A DNA stretch of 64,000 bases, from the NCBI RefSeq assembly GCF_007896845.1, contig NZ_VOHS01000007.1:202547-266546 (forward strand), written 5' to 3'. The position numbers and the translations under genes are program-made. Shown here one piece after another: positions 37,162-46,536 of this stretch (position 1 is its first letter; each line of letters begins with the position of its first letter). This stretch comes from Chitinophaga pinensis. Lineage in GTDB: Bacteria > Bacteroidota > Bacteroidia > Chitinophagales > Chitinophagaceae. Below the pieces are notes generated by a model. The model searched no databases. It was not told the DNA's origin and saw nothing but the letters and a program-made list of their open reading frames with translations.

Positions 37162-38205
37162 ATGGAATACAGATTTTTAGGAGGATCAGGATTGCAGGTA
37201 CCGGTATTGACATTCGGTACGGCTACATTCGGCGGTAGTAATGAATTTTTCAAGGCGTGGGGTAGTACACAGGTGGAGGAAGCGACAAGGATGGTCAATC
37301 TTTGTCTGGATGCCGGCGTTAATTTGTTTGATACAGCGAATACTTATTCTGATGGTTTGTCTGAGGAAATCCTTGGAAAAGCCATTGAAGGAAAGCGGGA
37401 TAAGGTGTTAATATCCACAAAATCAACTTTTCCGATGAGTAATGCATCCGGCGCCAACTATCAGGGTTCGGGCCGTTCGCAGCTGATTAAAAATGTGGAA
37501 GCGAGTCTTAAACGACTGAATACAGACTATATCGATATTTATCACATGCACGGTTTTGATGGTAATACACCTGTAGAGGAGGTATTACGGGGTTTGGATG
37601 ATCTGGTGCAGAGTGGAAAGATCCGCTACATCGCGGCCTCTAACTTTTCCGGCTGGCATCTGATGAAATCATTGTCGGTATCTGAGCGATATGGGTGGAA
37701 TAAATATGTGGCGCATCAGGTGTATTATTCACTGGTAAACAGAGAGTATGAATGGGAACTGATGCCGCTGGGTGTCGATCAGAAAGTAGGGGCGCTGGTA
37801 TGGAGCCCGCTGGCTGCAGGTATGCTGGGTGGTAAATACCGCCGTAATCAGCCTTATCCTGCCGACAGTCGTGTAGCCCAGGGTGGTAGTCCGGTACCAT
37901 CGTTTGCTGTACCGGATGAACTGTTGTATAACGTGGTGGATGCGCTGGATGAAGTAGCGGCCGAAACTGGCAAATCCGTTGCGCAGGTAGCCATCAACTG
38001 GCTGTTACAAAGACCGACCGTGTCCAGTATCATTATTGGCGCGAGGAATGAGGAGCAGCTGAAGCAAAACCTTGCTGCAGTAGGTTGGAACCTGACAACA
38101 GAGCAGGTGAAGAAACTGGATGCTGCCAGTGATGCACCAACGGTTTATCCGTACTGGCATCAGCGCGGGAATCTGAAATTGAACCCCCTGCCTGCGTTTT
38201 ATTAA
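37162..38205 (+). CDS. Aldo/keto reductase
   Basis: 347 residues from the ATG at 37162 (MEYRFLGGSGLQVPVL); a GTG nine bases upstream is less likely. The TIM barrel has the catalytic tetrad region DTANTYSDG (Asp, Tyr), KVLISTKSTF (Lys) and IYHMHGFD (His), and the NADPH-binding C-terminal segment SSIIIGARNEEQLKQNL. Members of this YajO/YghZ-like group reduce aldehydes and ketones or oxidised sugars with NADPH. It is monocistronic with a strong terminator. The natural substrate is not known. Confidence 0.92.
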   Translation: MEYRFLGGSGLQVPVLTFGTATFGGSNEFFKAWGSTQVEEATRMVNLCLDAGVNLFDTANTYSDGLSEEILGKAIEGKRDKVLISTKSTFPMSNASGANYQGSGRSQLIKNVEASLKRLNTDYIDIYHMHGFDGNTPVEEVLRGLDDLVQSGKIRYIAASNFSGWHLMKSLSVSERYGWNKYVAHQVYYSLVNREYEWELMPLGVDQKVGALVWSPLAAGMLGGKYRRNQPYPADSRVAQGGSPVPSFAVPDELLYNVVDALDEVAAETGKSVAQVAINWLLQRPTVSSIIIGARNEEQLKQNLAAVGWNLTTEQVKKLDAASDAPTVYPYWHQRGNLKLNPLPAFY

Positions 38206-38225
38206 TCGTTATGTGAATAAAAAAG

Positions 38226-38255
38226 GAAGCCCACGTAAGTATTTACGTGGGCTTC
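38226..38255. terminator. Strong terminator between convergent genes
   Basis: GAAGCCCACGTAA pairs perfectly with TTACGTGGGCTTC around a 4-base loop. Confidence 0.8.
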
Positions 38256-38275
38256 GCTGTTAATACCAGTACGAA

Positions 38276-39196
38276 TTATTTTACGTTTGAATTCGGTTTA
38301 TAGTTGGCGTACCATTGTCCTAAAGTCGTCAGTTTACCATCCGCAGCGATCAGTGACGAAGGCCATAACCTTGTGTGGGTGGGTGAACTGGAGAACCATG
38401 AATAACGGTGTACGAAAGGCAATTCTTCCAGTTTTGGCAGGAGACGCTGCATGAACGCCAGTACATCTTCAGGCTTATATATATTGGCTTCCATGGTGTT
38501 GGCATTGTGGTCGACAGTCGCAAATTCCGTGATCCAGATCGGTAGGTGGTATTTGTTATATAAATCCTGCAGTGTCTTCACGAAGTGTACATCGTCCGTT
38601 CCTACGTACATGTGTACGCAGATAAAATCTACACGGCGTTTCTGCTGTATCGCTTTATCCATGAATTCATAGGTCCAGCTTACATCAGGCCATACAGTAG
38701 CAGGGCTGCCTAATGGTAAGCCAATGCTTTCCAGCTGGGGCCAGAGGTCCAGTGCTTCCTGTGCGGTCATGTCGGACTGGTCTTTTGCGTCAGGTTCGTT
38801 GAAGCCTAATACATATTTGACAGTACCGGCTGTTTTTAGTTTTTTAATAGAGTCGATTACAGTAGCAGTGACATTGCCTTTGCCCCAGAACATGGGTACG
38901 AACTCGCAGTTTTGCGGAACTGTTTTAGCGGGCATCAGTGAGCCCCAGGTATAGAACCAGTGACTTTTCAGATTCACTACGTTACTGTACCATGTACCAA
39001 AGTCAACATCGGTACTGAAGTCAGCACCTTTTTTGTTGGCAGGTTTTACGTATACGACTTCGTTTCCGGTACCATTACCGTTACCATTGCCGTTACCATT
39101 ACCGTTTCCGTTTGTTGGGTTGTTGTCTTTGTCTTTGCCGCAGGATGCAAGGAACAGGGAGATGCTCATAAAGAGCGCAAGTTTCAATTTGGTCAT
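38276..39196 (-). CDS. Lipoprotein glycoside hydrolase, GH128/Asl1-like
   Basis: 306 residues. Lipobox LFLASC near residue 19, then a Gly-Asn linker of about 16 residues encoded by a tandem six-base repeat (39062-39110), and a TIM-barrel catalytic domain. LGFNEPD (acid/base Glu) and WITEFATVD (nucleophile Glu) and the strand DFICVHMY match the Glyco_hydro_cc/GH128 family, which cuts beta-1,3-glucans. The enzyme would be anchored in the outer membrane and displayed on the linker. The number of linker repeats may vary between strains. Confidence 0.85.
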   Translation of the reverse strand: MTKLKLALFMSISLFLASCGKDKDNNPTNGNGNGNGNGNGNGTGNEVVYVKPANKKGADFSTDVDFGTWYSNVVNLKSHWFYTWGSLMPAKTVPQNCEFVPMFWGKGNVTATVIDSIKKLKTAGTVKYVLGFNEPDAKDQSDMTAQEALDLWPQLESIGLPLGSPATVWPDVSWTYEFMDKAIQQKRRVDFICVHMYVGTDDVHFVKTLQDLYNKYHLPIWITEFATVDHNANTMEANIYKPEDVLAFMQRLLPKLEELPFVHRYSWFSSSPTHTRLWPSSLIAADGKLTTLGQWYANYKPNSNVK

Positions 39197-39485
39197 TCCA
39201 GGATTTTTAAGTTGGCATTCAGAATATGGTTGTACTTGGTAATACAGTACAATGATATTACATTTTAATATTATTTTATGTTAAGCCGTGAAATTTATAC
39301 TGAATGTTGTAGTATCTCACCTTCATTGGTGGTGTATAACTACCACATTAGGTAGCAGACGTGGGGCAAAGCGCGTGGTAACTTTGCGGGAGATAAGGTA
39401 CAAACTATTTTTTGAAAGATACAACCATAGCTATATCCTCATTGAAGAACACGGTGCTGACAAAAAACACAGAGGCACATTATGC
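39197..39485. other. Intergenic region, nothing recognised
   Basis: About 290 bases upstream of the GH128-like gene, presumably holding its promoter. I saw no clear coding frame. Confidence 0.4.
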
Positions 39486-39511
39486 AGAAGGCCGGTCATG
39501 ACCGGCCTTCT
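39486..39511. terminator. Perfect palindrome terminator of the oxidoreductase gene
   Basis: AGAAGGCCGGT-CATG-ACCGGCCTTCT is fully self-complementary and sits just after the stop codon of the minus-strand oxidoreductase gene. Confidence 0.75.
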
Positions 39512-39513
39512 TA

Positions 39514-40389
39514 TTATTCAGCAAATTTATTTTCGAGGTACTGATAGATGGCGCTCATGTCTGAGGTCGCCAGTCCTTGTGTGAGTGCATCCTGCAGGGT
39601 TTCAAAGAGGGCATTGCCGATAGGCGTATCTAAACCCTGACCTTTTGCCAGTCTGATATCTTTGGCCAGCAGGCCTAACTGAAACGCAGGTGTGAAATCA
39701 TGGTTAACGATGTTCGTTGCTTTCAGGTTAGTAATGGCGCTACCTATTGGTCCGTTGTTGATCAGCGGAAGGAATTGAGCGGGCGGTATACCATTATTCT
39801 GTGCAAATATCACTGCTTCTGACAATCCCTGTAAAGTAATACCGAGGAAGGTATTGATAGCCAGTTTTGCATAGTTGCCTGCTCCGGTTTCACCCAGTAA
39901 GTGTGCTGCTTTACCGAGGGCGTTAAAGATGGGTTTAGCGCGTTCGAAATCTTCTGTTCTTCCGCCCACCATAATCACCAGCTGGGCTTCCTGCGCAGGT
40001 TTTACGCTACCAGACACAGGTGCATCCAGATACCAGAGGCCTGCTGCTTCGCATAAGGCCGCCAGTTGCCGGGTTGTATCCGGAGATACCGTGCTCATAT
40101 CGATGGCCAGCATATCCCGCTGTAATGTAGCGGAGAGAATGCCGTCCGTTCCTTCATAAATTTCTTTTAATGCTGCGTCATCTGTCACCATGGTGATAAT
40201 GACGTCTTTGTCTTCAGCCAGTTGTCTGGGAGAATGTGCCACTTTAACGCCCAGTTTCTCCTGCAATGCAATGGCCTTGTCTGTCGTACGATTATATACT
40301 GTTACGTCAAAGCCGGCTTTGACGAGGTTTGTTACCATGGGAACGCCCATATGGCCTAAACCTGCCCAACCTATTTTCAAATGATTCAT
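39514..40389 (-). CDS. NAD(P)-dependent oxidoreductase, 3-hydroxyisobutyrate dehydrogenase family
   Basis: 291 residues. The Rossmann motif GLGHMGVPM at the N terminus, the substrate-binding DAPVSGSVKPAQEAQL and the catalytic-lysine helix GAGNYAKLAINTFLG define the beta-hydroxyacid dehydrogenase superfamily. Members oxidise 3-hydroxyisobutyrate, tartronate semialdehyde or succinic semialdehyde derivatives. The exact substrate is unresolved. It follows the response-regulator gene's region but is on the same strand with 87 bases between, so co-transcription is possible. Confidence 0.88.
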   Translation of the reverse strand: MNHLKIGWAGLGHMGVPMVTNLVKAGFDVTVYNRTTDKAIALQEKLGVKVAHSPRQLAEDKDVIITMVTDDAALKEIYEGTDGILSATLQRDMLAIDMSTVSPDTTRQLAALCEAAGLWYLDAPVSGSVKPAQEAQLVIMVGGRTEDFERAKPIFNALGKAAHLLGETGAGNYAKLAINTFLGITLQGLSEAVIFAQNNGIPPAQFLPLINNGPIGSAITNLKATNIVNHDFTPAFQLGLLAKDIRLAKGQGLDTPIGNALFETLQDALTQGLATSDMSAIYQYLENKFAE

Positions 40390-40476
40390 AAGGCTATGTT
40401 TGATGGTCTACATAAAGCTAGGAAATATATCTACGTTTTCCATGAACGGAAGGGCCTGTCGGAAAAACAGCGGGTA

Positions 40477-41226
40477 TCAGCGGTTATCAAGCCAGTGCAG
40501 GAATTCTGTGGCTTTGTTTTTTCCAATGATGATCTTTTCAGGAGTGGCTGTTTTCAGGTGTACGAGCAGCTTACGGCCGAAGTAATGCTCTACTTCGTGT
40601 ACCGCGTTGAAGTTGATAAGATACTGGCGGTTAATGCGGTAAAACTGTTCGGGTGGTAACTGGGCACTGATGGTATCCAGCGACTGATTAAGCGTATACT
40701 CCTTTCCGTCAAAGGTCACGATAGCCGGGAAATCGTTTCTGATATAGAAAAACGAAATGTTATCCACAGAGATGACCACATACTTGTTCTCACTGAATAC
40801 GAGAAAGCTTTTTTTGCCTTGCTGCAGGGGCAAAGGATAAATGGGTTTTTCTGTCTGCTGTGTGAGTGAACGGCGTAAGCGGTCTACTTTTTTAAAAGCA
40901 GCAGCGAGTGTTTCTTCTGTGAATGGTTTGAGTATATAGTCGATACCATTGGCTTTAAAGGCTTCTATCGCATATTCATCATATGCGGTGCAGAAGATCA
41001 CCGGTGCTGTCACCGTTGCTTCTTTAAAGATCTCAAAGCAGGATCCGTCGGCCAGCTGTATATCCATGAATATCAGATCGGGAGAAGGGTGTGCAGACAG
41101 GTATTCAATAGCGGCACTGGCGGTTTGCAGGGAGGCTGCAATCTCCGCATCCGGATCAATGGTGTTGATCAGTTTTATCAGTGCCTTTGCTGTTTTGATC
41201 TCATCTTCTATCACGAGTATCTTCAT
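40477..41226 (-). CDS. LytTR-family response regulator
   Basis: 249 residues. Receiver domain with the acidic pair VIEDEIK, phosphoacceptor DLIFMDIQL, and later conserved Thr/Lys (FCTAYDEYA, YILKPFTEE). The C-terminal LytTR DNA-binding domain starts near QQGKKSFLVFSENKY and ends in the typical YRINRQYLINFNAVHEVEHYF pattern. It overlaps the sensor-kinase gene by 26 bases, so the two are translationally coupled. Targets are unknown. Confidence 0.93.
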   Translation of the reverse strand: MKILVIEDEIKTAKALIKLINTIDPDAEIAASLQTASAAIEYLSAHPSPDLIFMDIQLADGSCFEIFKEATVTAPVIFCTAYDEYAIEAFKANGIDYILKPFTEETLAAAFKKVDRLRRSLTQQTEKPIYPLPLQQGKKSFLVFSENKYVVISVDNISFFYIRNDFPAIVTFDGKEYTLNQSLDTISAQLPPEQFYRINRQYLINFNAVHEVEHYFGRKLLVHLKTATPEKIIIGKNKATEFLHWLDNR

Positions 41227-42238
41227 GGAGCACCGGTAATTTAACTTTAAAGGAATGACTGTCTTTGATGATTTCCATCTGTTGCTGCTGCAGGGATTGA
41301 TAACGCTGTGCGATATTGGTAAGCCCCAGACCAGTAGATGCTTCCGGTGTACGTTTTAGCTGCAGATTGTTTTCAACGACAATAAACGCGCCATCTGAAA
41401 AGATGTGGATATGTAGTGGTTGTCCGAGTGAAACGATATTGTGTTTAATACAGTTTTCCACTAACAGCTGTAAGGTAAAAGGTGGTATGAATGAAGCATG
41501 GTGTGCATCGCTGATAGCTACGGTCAAGGAGATGCCATCTTCAAAGCGGGCCTTTAACAGGAAGATATAGGCATGCAGTGTGGATAACTCTTCCTGCAGA
41601 CTGATAAGATGCTGTTTACGGGTCTCTAATGAAGAGCGATAAAAGTCAGACAGCATGACGATGAATCTGGCGGAATGCTGATCCTGCATTTCTACCATTG
41701 ACTTCAATGTATTCAGGCTGTTAAACAGGAAGTGGGGATTGACCTGTTGCTTCAGTAGTTCAAATTGTGCCGACAGGTTATCCGCTTTGGTTTTTTCCAG
41801 TTCAACACTGATCAACTGTGTGATATGATGTTGATAAATGAGGTGCAGAAACAGGTAGATGGTCAGGTTGATGACCAGTCCTCTGAACTCGTACATCAGC
41901 ATCATGGACTGAAAATGATACTGTGGCAGAATGAGCTGATAGGCTACCACTAATATCGCCATGATCAATGTGCCTGAAGCCAGGCTACCTGCAAGACGTT
42001 TGCTGGCGAACCTGGCTGGTGCTGCCCCGGCCCTGAAGGTGGGTAGCATGTATATATTAAAGTACCAGATCAGTATGGAAAAGCTGGTGGCTACCGAGAT
42101 ATCCGCCAGCAGTTCCCACGTCGTAATGTGTATGCGTAATATTTTGGGTATCGATGCCAGTAGACCGATGAATATAGCACTTGCCCATATGACGGCATTT
42201 GATACCCTGAATGTGCGTATGTTTCTGGATATGTACAA
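41201..42238 (-). CDS. LytS-type sensor histidine kinase
   Basis: 345 residues with four predicted N-terminal membrane helices, then the His_kinase dimerisation motif QVNPHFLFNSLNTLKSM with phospho-His, and the degenerate ATPase ending TGLGLTNIAQRYQ. No extracellular domain, so the sensor is probably in the membrane helices. It is 12 bases downstream of the haem-binding protein gene and overlaps the LytTR regulator gene. All three form an operon. Confidence 0.92.
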   Translation of the reverse strand: MYISRNIRTFRVSNAVIWASAIFIGLLASIPKILRIHITTWELLADISVATSFSILIWYFNIYMLPTFRAGAAPARFASKRLAGSLASGTLIMAILVVAYQLILPQYHFQSMMLMYEFRGLVINLTIYLFLHLIYQHHITQLISVELEKTKADNLSAQFELLKQQVNPHFLFNSLNTLKSMVEMQDQHSARFIVMLSDFYRSSLETRKQHLISLQEELSTLHAYIFLLKARFEDGISLTVAISDAHHASFIPPFTLQLLVENCIKHNIVSLGQPLHIHIFSDGAFIVVENNLQLKRTPEASTGLGLTNIAQRYQSLQQQQMEIIKDSHSFKVKLPVLHEDTRDRR

Positions 42239-42250
42239 TTGGTGGCCTGT

Positions 42251-43567
42251 TTAGTTAAAGATCACGGCAGCTTTCAATTGTGTAATATAGCCGATTCTAT
42301 CCGGACGGAGGGTCGCGTCTGTCTTCTTCCAGCCGGGTGACTGATATTGTTCATATGCCGCATCAGCGTCTATTTTCACTACTTCTACAGACTGCAGGTG
42401 TTCAGGTACTTTTGCGCCAAACCAGTGTGCATCATCCTGCTGTGACCACGTAGCCAGCGTCAGTACGGCACCCGCCGGATAAGGACCAGCTGCCCCGCTT
42501 CTGGCGTGTTGCACAGCGATGCTGTTACCATACAATACGCTGTGTGTATGTTTGTTCTTATCAATGGTGGCGGTGATCAGTTGTCCCTGTGGCTGCCCGG
42601 TGATCTTTTCTGGTCTGTCGTCGTCAGTCAAAGGCTCGGTGAATACATAGTCGTTATTTTTCATCGGATGGTGACAGTTCACACATTCCTGCGAGAAAGT
42701 GAGCGTTTTGCCGTAAGGTTTCAGGTCATTGCCTTTCCATCTGGCCCAACCCCAACCGGCGGAGCTGGCGAATTTCTGTTCGTCTCTGATCATGAATTCC
42801 ACCTGTTTCAGTTCTCCTGAAGTGGCTATTTTGCTGCTGTCTGTCAGTTGTTCCCATGCTACTTTCGCGAAAATGGTACCGTCAGGCCATGGATTGGTCT
42901 TGTGTTCATGGATGGCCTTCATGGCGATGTCATTGCCCAGAATGACCCGCATGGTGCCGTTATCGTATCTGTCGGATATATTTACGATCTGCCAGTTGCG
43001 ATAGCCTTGTATATAAGCGATGCCATTCAGCACCGGACTAACCTGTTGCACGGTGGGCAAGGTACCGGCTGTCCATTGGGCAAACTGTTTTCCGGCTACA
43101 GAGAAGCGGCTGGTATCAGATACCTTTACCGGAGCAAGGCTGTTTACATACGTTTTAAGCGTATTGAGGGCAGCAGGAGTCAGTTTGGCTTCCGGATGGA
43201 AGGTAGTATAGGATGCCAGCGGCATTTCGCCAAACATCGCCTGATTTACAGAGAGAAACAGGTTCCCTTTCTGATCGCCTGCGGCGAGACTATCCCAGTT
43301 AGAGAAATTGAGGATTTTACGGCCATCCCGGATATGCTGTGCCACCAGCCATGAGGCGGGGGCTATCTGGTCAAACCATTTGAGCTGTGTCTGATTGGAA
43401 TGGCAGTCATAGCAGGAGGCACGCAGGATCTGCGCTACATCGTCCGGTACTTTGATCTCGCCGGTTACGGGCGGATTGGAGATGCCCGGTCTGATAAACT
43501 GGATGGCAATCCCTACTACTACAAGGAAGAGTCCGATTACGATCCATTTCTTGCTGGATACACGCAT
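42251..43567 (-). CDS. Membrane-anchored haem-binding/cytochrome P460-like protein
   Basis: 438 residues. An N-terminal anchor (WIVIGLFLVVVGIAIQFI) precedes a haem-binding domain with CYDCHS (CxxCH) near residue 52, and a second domain like cytochrome P460 with another CxxCH (ECVNCHHP) near residue 310. Two c-type haems in the periplasm are expected, in a redox or sensory role. It is first in an operon with the sensor kinase and regulator, which suggests redox input to that pair, though no physical link is shown. Confidence 0.85.
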   Translation of the reverse strand: MRVSSKKWIVIGLFLVVVGIAIQFIRPGISNPPVTGEIKVPDDVAQILRASCYDCHSNQTQLKWFDQIAPASWLVAQHIRDGRKILNFSNWDSLAAGDQKGNLFLSVNQAMFGEMPLASYTTFHPEAKLTPAALNTLKTYVNSLAPVKVSDTSRFSVAGKQFAQWTAGTLPTVQQVSPVLNGIAYIQGYRNWQIVNISDRYDNGTMRVILGNDIAMKAIHEHKTNPWPDGTIFAKVAWEQLTDSSKIATSGELKQVEFMIRDEQKFASSAGWGWARWKGNDLKPYGKTLTFSQECVNCHHPMKNNDYVFTEPLTDDDRPEKITGQPQGQLITATIDKNKHTHSVLYGNSIAVQHARSGAAGPYPAGAVLTLATWSQQDDAHWFGAKVPEHLQSVEVVKIDADAAYEQYQSPGWKKTDATLRPDRIGYITQLKAAVIFN

Positions 43568-43733
43568 ATTCCGTCAATTTATTGTTCGGGGCAAAGATGC
43601 CTGTACTAAAGACCAACAACAAGTGGAATTTGTTGTATGCGGCGAATAAATAGCTGAAAGTGGCAAATCGGGGGTTGGAGAGATTAAGAAACCGCCAAAG
43701 ATGGCAGAGCTATCAGCAGCTGAGCCTTTTTTA

Positions 43734-44705
43734 TTAATAGTAGCTGATTGTTCTGATAATAACACCTGTGATGACATCTCCTGCGCCATGTACAGTGGCT
43801 TTGGTCCAGTTGCCCGCAGTATCGTATTCATAGCTTGTGGAAGTGGCATCCGAAAGTGTACCGTCAACCGGATTGACACTCGCCTGTCTGATAACAGAGC
43901 CGGATGAATCGTATGCTATCTGTTGTATATTCTCTCCTTTACCCTGTTGCAGGATGGATAGGAGTACGGGTAATCCCTGTGCATTAAAATCTGTTTTCTT
44001 CCGGTATATCAGGTCTCCGTTGATAGCATATTGTGATTGCTCGATCATATGTCCTATACTGTCAAATTTCCATGTGATCTTTCCGGCAGGTACTTTATTC
44101 ATTAAACCTTCCTGTTCTACCAGTACGCTATCATTATCATAAGTGTTCAGGTACTCAACGATATTGTCTCCTGATGACTGACTGACAAGGCCTCCGTATC
44201 GGTCAAATCCGGTGAATACCTGTTTAGGCGTACTGCTGTCTTTGTTGCGTTGTCCTTCTTCTACCAGATTGCCCTCCGGATCATATACATTATATGTCCT
44301 GAAACTGAATTGTCCCTTGCTGTCATAATACAGGATATCAGTCAGTTTGCCTTCAGCATTGTATTTGTGTAATGCCTTTGTCGAAAATATTCCTTTATTA
44401 TACACGATGCGTTCTGCGAGATTGCCGGTACTGTCAAACAAGAGGTATTCTTTTGTTTCATAACCGGATGTGGACGTATCTGCAGCAGCTGTACTAAAGG
44501 TGAACTGAGCAATGTTTTTCACATGGCCATGCAACCTGTATGTGTGCCAGTTCCGGCGGTATGCATTGTCTATCTCATTTCTGATAAAGGCCCGCTTCTG
44601 GGGATTCGGGTTGAACTTTGGCGTCGGGGACTGACAAGCCACAATGCCCGTCGTACATGTAAGAAATAGGATGAGATGTTTAAACATAGCCAGTTGTTTA
44701 TGCAT
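43734..44705 (-). CDS. Lipoprotein with YD/MORN-like beta repeats
   Basis: About 323 residues from the ATG at 44705, or 317 from 44687 (MFKHLILFLTCTTGIVAC). Upstream in-frame codons lack coding character and run into the TetR gene. Repeats of the form Y-x-x-x-G-x-L-x-x-x (YNAEGKLTDILYYDSKGQF, YDPEGNLVEEG, YEYDTAGNWTKATV) resemble YD repeats and YwqK-type proteins. Surface or periplasmic location likely. The function is unknown. Divergent from tetR with about 140 bases between. Confidence 0.65.
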   Translation of the reverse strand: MHKQLAMFKHLILFLTCTTGIVACQSPTPKFNPNPQKRAFIRNEIDNAYRRNWHTYRLHGHVKNIAQFTFSTAAADTSTSGYETKEYLLFDSTGNLAERIVYNKGIFSTKALHKYNAEGKLTDILYYDSKGQFSFRTYNVYDPEGNLVEEGQRNKDSSTPKQVFTGFDRYGGLVSQSSGDNIVEYLNTYDNDSVLVEQEGLMNKVPAGKITWKFDSIGHMIEQSQYAINGDLIYRKKTDFNAQGLPVLLSILQQGKGENIQQIAYDSSGSVIRQASVNPVDGTLSDATSTSYEYDTAGNWTKATVHGAGDVITGVIIRTISYY

Positions 44706-44804
44706 GCGATATGTTCGCCTGATTGATGCACAAGATAATAAAAATCCGGGGTCGCCTGATAAGGGACCGGTATATGTCAATACATCCATCAAAAATAAAT
44801 ATAG

Positions 44805-44818
44805 ACAGACTTGTCTGT
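44805..44818. promoter_or_regulatory. Proposed TetR operator
   Basis: ACAGAC-TT-GTCTGT is a perfect 6-bp inverted repeat. It lies 19 bases before the -7 box of tetR and between the two divergent genes, typical of TetR autoregulation. Confidence 0.65.
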
Positions 44819-44836
44819 TTTTAAAATAAATCCCTT

Positions 44837-44844
44837 TACCTTTG
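44837..44844 (+). promoter_or_regulatory. -7 box of tetR (TACCTTTG)
   Basis: Matches TAnnTTTG. It ends 4 bases before the ATG at 44849, so the message should be leaderless or nearly so. Confidence 0.6.
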
Positions 44845-44848
44845 TACC

Positions 44849-45388
44849 ATGAGCAAAGAAACATTACAACCCAGAGAAAGGATACTGGACACTGCTTACC
44901 GTCTGTTTTTAGGACAGGGCTATAACTCTACCGGTATCAATCAGATCATTGAAGAAGCTGATGTGGCAAAGGCCAGTTTTTATCAGCATTTCAAATCAAA
45001 AGAAGATCTGTGTGTGGGTGTATTGGAGAAACGACATCAATATATAGAGAAACAGGCGCAGGCGCTGAGTGCCCAGAAGAGAAGTCCTAAAATGAAGGTG
45101 CTGGCAGCCTTTGATCTGATCTCATTGCTGAATGAAAAAGAAAGCTTCAGAGGATGTGCGTTCCTTAATATCCTGTCAGAGATTCCTGCTGATAATGTAA
45201 AAGTGAGAGACGTCATATACGATCATAAAAGTAATATCCGTCAGAACTTCAAAAACCTGCTGGATAACGCGGAGCTGGCCGATCATGTTTATATTTTGTA
45301 TGAAGGTGCTTTTGTAGAAAGTCAGTTGTACAGGGATCAATGGCCGGTAAACCGTGCTAAGAAAATAGTTAATTCATTAATCAATTAA
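44849..45388 (+). CDS. TetR/AcrR-family transcriptional regulator
   Basis: 179 residues. The N-terminal helix-turn-helix (LDTAYRLFLGQGYNSTGINQIIEEADVA, KASFYQHFKSKEDL) is standard. The C-terminal ligand domain contains FRGCAFLNILSEI. A palindrome stands upstream of its promoter. The NTF2-like gene starts 11 bases after its stop, so both are one unit; an electrophile or small aromatic is a possible signal. Confidence 0.92.
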   Translation: MSKETLQPRERILDTAYRLFLGQGYNSTGINQIIEEADVAKASFYQHFKSKEDLCVGVLEKRHQYIEKQAQALSAQKRSPKMKVLAAFDLISLLNEKESFRGCAFLNILSEIPADNVKVRDVIYDHKSNIRQNFKNLLDNAELADHVYILYEGAFVESQLYRDQWPVNRAKKIVNSLIN

Positions 45389-45399
45389 AATAATATACT

Positions 45400-45810
45400 A
45401 TGGAAAAGAGATATCCGTTGCCGCCGTTTACATTAGAAACGGCGAAGGAGAAAGTACAGCTTGCTGAAGATGCATGGAATTCACAGGATCCTGAGAGGGT
45501 TTCATTGGCCTACAGTGTAGATACAGAGTGGAGGAACAGGTCTGTCTTCCTGAATGGACGTGAGGCTGCCAAAGCATTCCTTGCGGACAAATGGAAAAAG
45601 GAGTTTGATTATAAACTGAAAAAAGAGCTGTGGGCATTTACAGATAACAGGATAGCGGTACGGTTTGAATATGAGTATCATGATAAGAATGGACAATGGT
45701 TCAGGGCATATGGTAATGAGAACTGGGAGTTTGATGAAAATGGACTGATGCAGCGGAGATTCGCCAGTATCAATGATCTGCCGATTGAGGAGTCAGAAAG
45801 GAGACTATAA
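45400..45810 (+). CDS. DUF1348/NTF2-like protein
   Basis: 136 residues of the nuclear transport factor 2-like fold, DUF1348 branch: [77 protein letters not shown]. These small proteins form a conical pocket and are often enzymes or binding proteins of unknown substrate. It is coexpressed with the upstream TetR regulator. Confidence 0.9.
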   Translation: MEKRYPLPPFTLETAKEKVQLAEDAWNSQDPERVSLAYSVDTEWRNRSVFLNGREAAKAFLADKWKKEFDYKLKKELWAFTDNRIAVRFEYEYHDKNGQWFRAYGNENWEFDENGLMQRRFASINDLPIEESERRL

Positions 45811-45920
45811 TATACAACGTGGCGCATGGTTCTATGGTTGGATTGTGTGCCACTACCCATTGTTTTGTTTGGAAAAAGCGGAGGGGGGTAAAAAGTACAA
45901 TAAGAGTCGCCAAATGTGCA

Positions 45921-45951
45921 TTGCTCACCGTGTATGTCCGCCGTACTTTTG
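45921..45951 (+). promoter_or_regulatory. Promoter of the osmC-like gene
   Basis: TTG (45921-45923), 20 bases, then TACTTTTG (45944-45951). This is an almost ideal Bacteroidota housekeeping promoter. The start codon at 46006 leaves a leader of about 50 bases. Confidence 0.7.
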
Positions 45952-46005
45952 TATCATCAGTTCAATGATAAACAAACAAGCAAAACACTTAAAACATTTA
46001 ATAGT

Positions 46006-46422
46006 ATGAAACGTACAGCATCAGCCATCTGGAATGGCACCATCAAAGAAGGAAGTGGTAACATTACTACCCAGAGTACCGTTTTAAATAAAACACAGTA
46101 TTCTTTCAACAGCCGTTTTGCGGAAGGTGTTGGTACCAATCCGGAAGAGTTGATGGCAGCCGCACATGCGGGTTGCTTTAACATGAAGCTGACACTGGAT
46201 CTGGAAGCTGCGGGTTATAAGGCTGATACGCTGGAAACAACAGCAGCGGTTACACTGGATAACGGTACGATTACACGTTCTGATCTGGTGCTGAAAGCCA
46301 AAGTGCCGGGTATCACTAATGAGCAGTTTCAGGAGATCGCCGCCGGTGCTAAAGCTGGTTGTCCTGTAAGCCGTGCTTACGCTGCTATTGAAATTTCCCT
46401 CCAGGCAGAACTGGTAGGATAA
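46006..46422 (+). CDS. osmC: OsmC-family peroxiredoxin
   Basis: 138 residues from the ATG at 46006 (MKRTASAIWNGTIKEGSG), chosen because earlier in-frame codons overlap the promoter. The two redox cysteines lie in AAAHAGCFNMKL and AGAKAGCPVSRA, and the segment FAEGVGTNPEELMAA is diagnostic of OsmC proper. It reduces organic and fatty-acid hydroperoxides. Monocistronic, with its own promoter and terminator. Confidence 0.93.
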   Translation: MKRTASAIWNGTIKEGSGNITTQSTVLNKTQYSFNSRFAEGVGTNPEELMAAAHAGCFNMKLTLDLEAAGYKADTLETTAAVTLDNGTITRSDLVLKAKVPGITNEQFQEIAAGAKAGCPVSRAYAAIEISLQAELVG

Positions 46423-46462
46423 TCTAAGGGGTTCAACAATCAATATATATTCCTTTTTCTTG

Positions 46463-46494
46463 CTCCTCACTGGTCGGCCAGTGAGGAGTTTTTT
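46463..46494 (+). terminator. Terminator of the osmC gene
   Basis: CTCCTCACTGG and CCAGTGAGGAG pair perfectly around TCGG. Six T follow. Confidence 0.9.
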
Positions 46495-46536
46495 ATTAGT
46501 ATTTATTTGAATATTATTAACTTCCTCCCCTGAAAT

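Noticed and set aside
39062..39110. Short direct repeats as a CRISPR or satellite
   Set aside because: They are in frame and encode the Gly-Asn linker of a lipoprotein.
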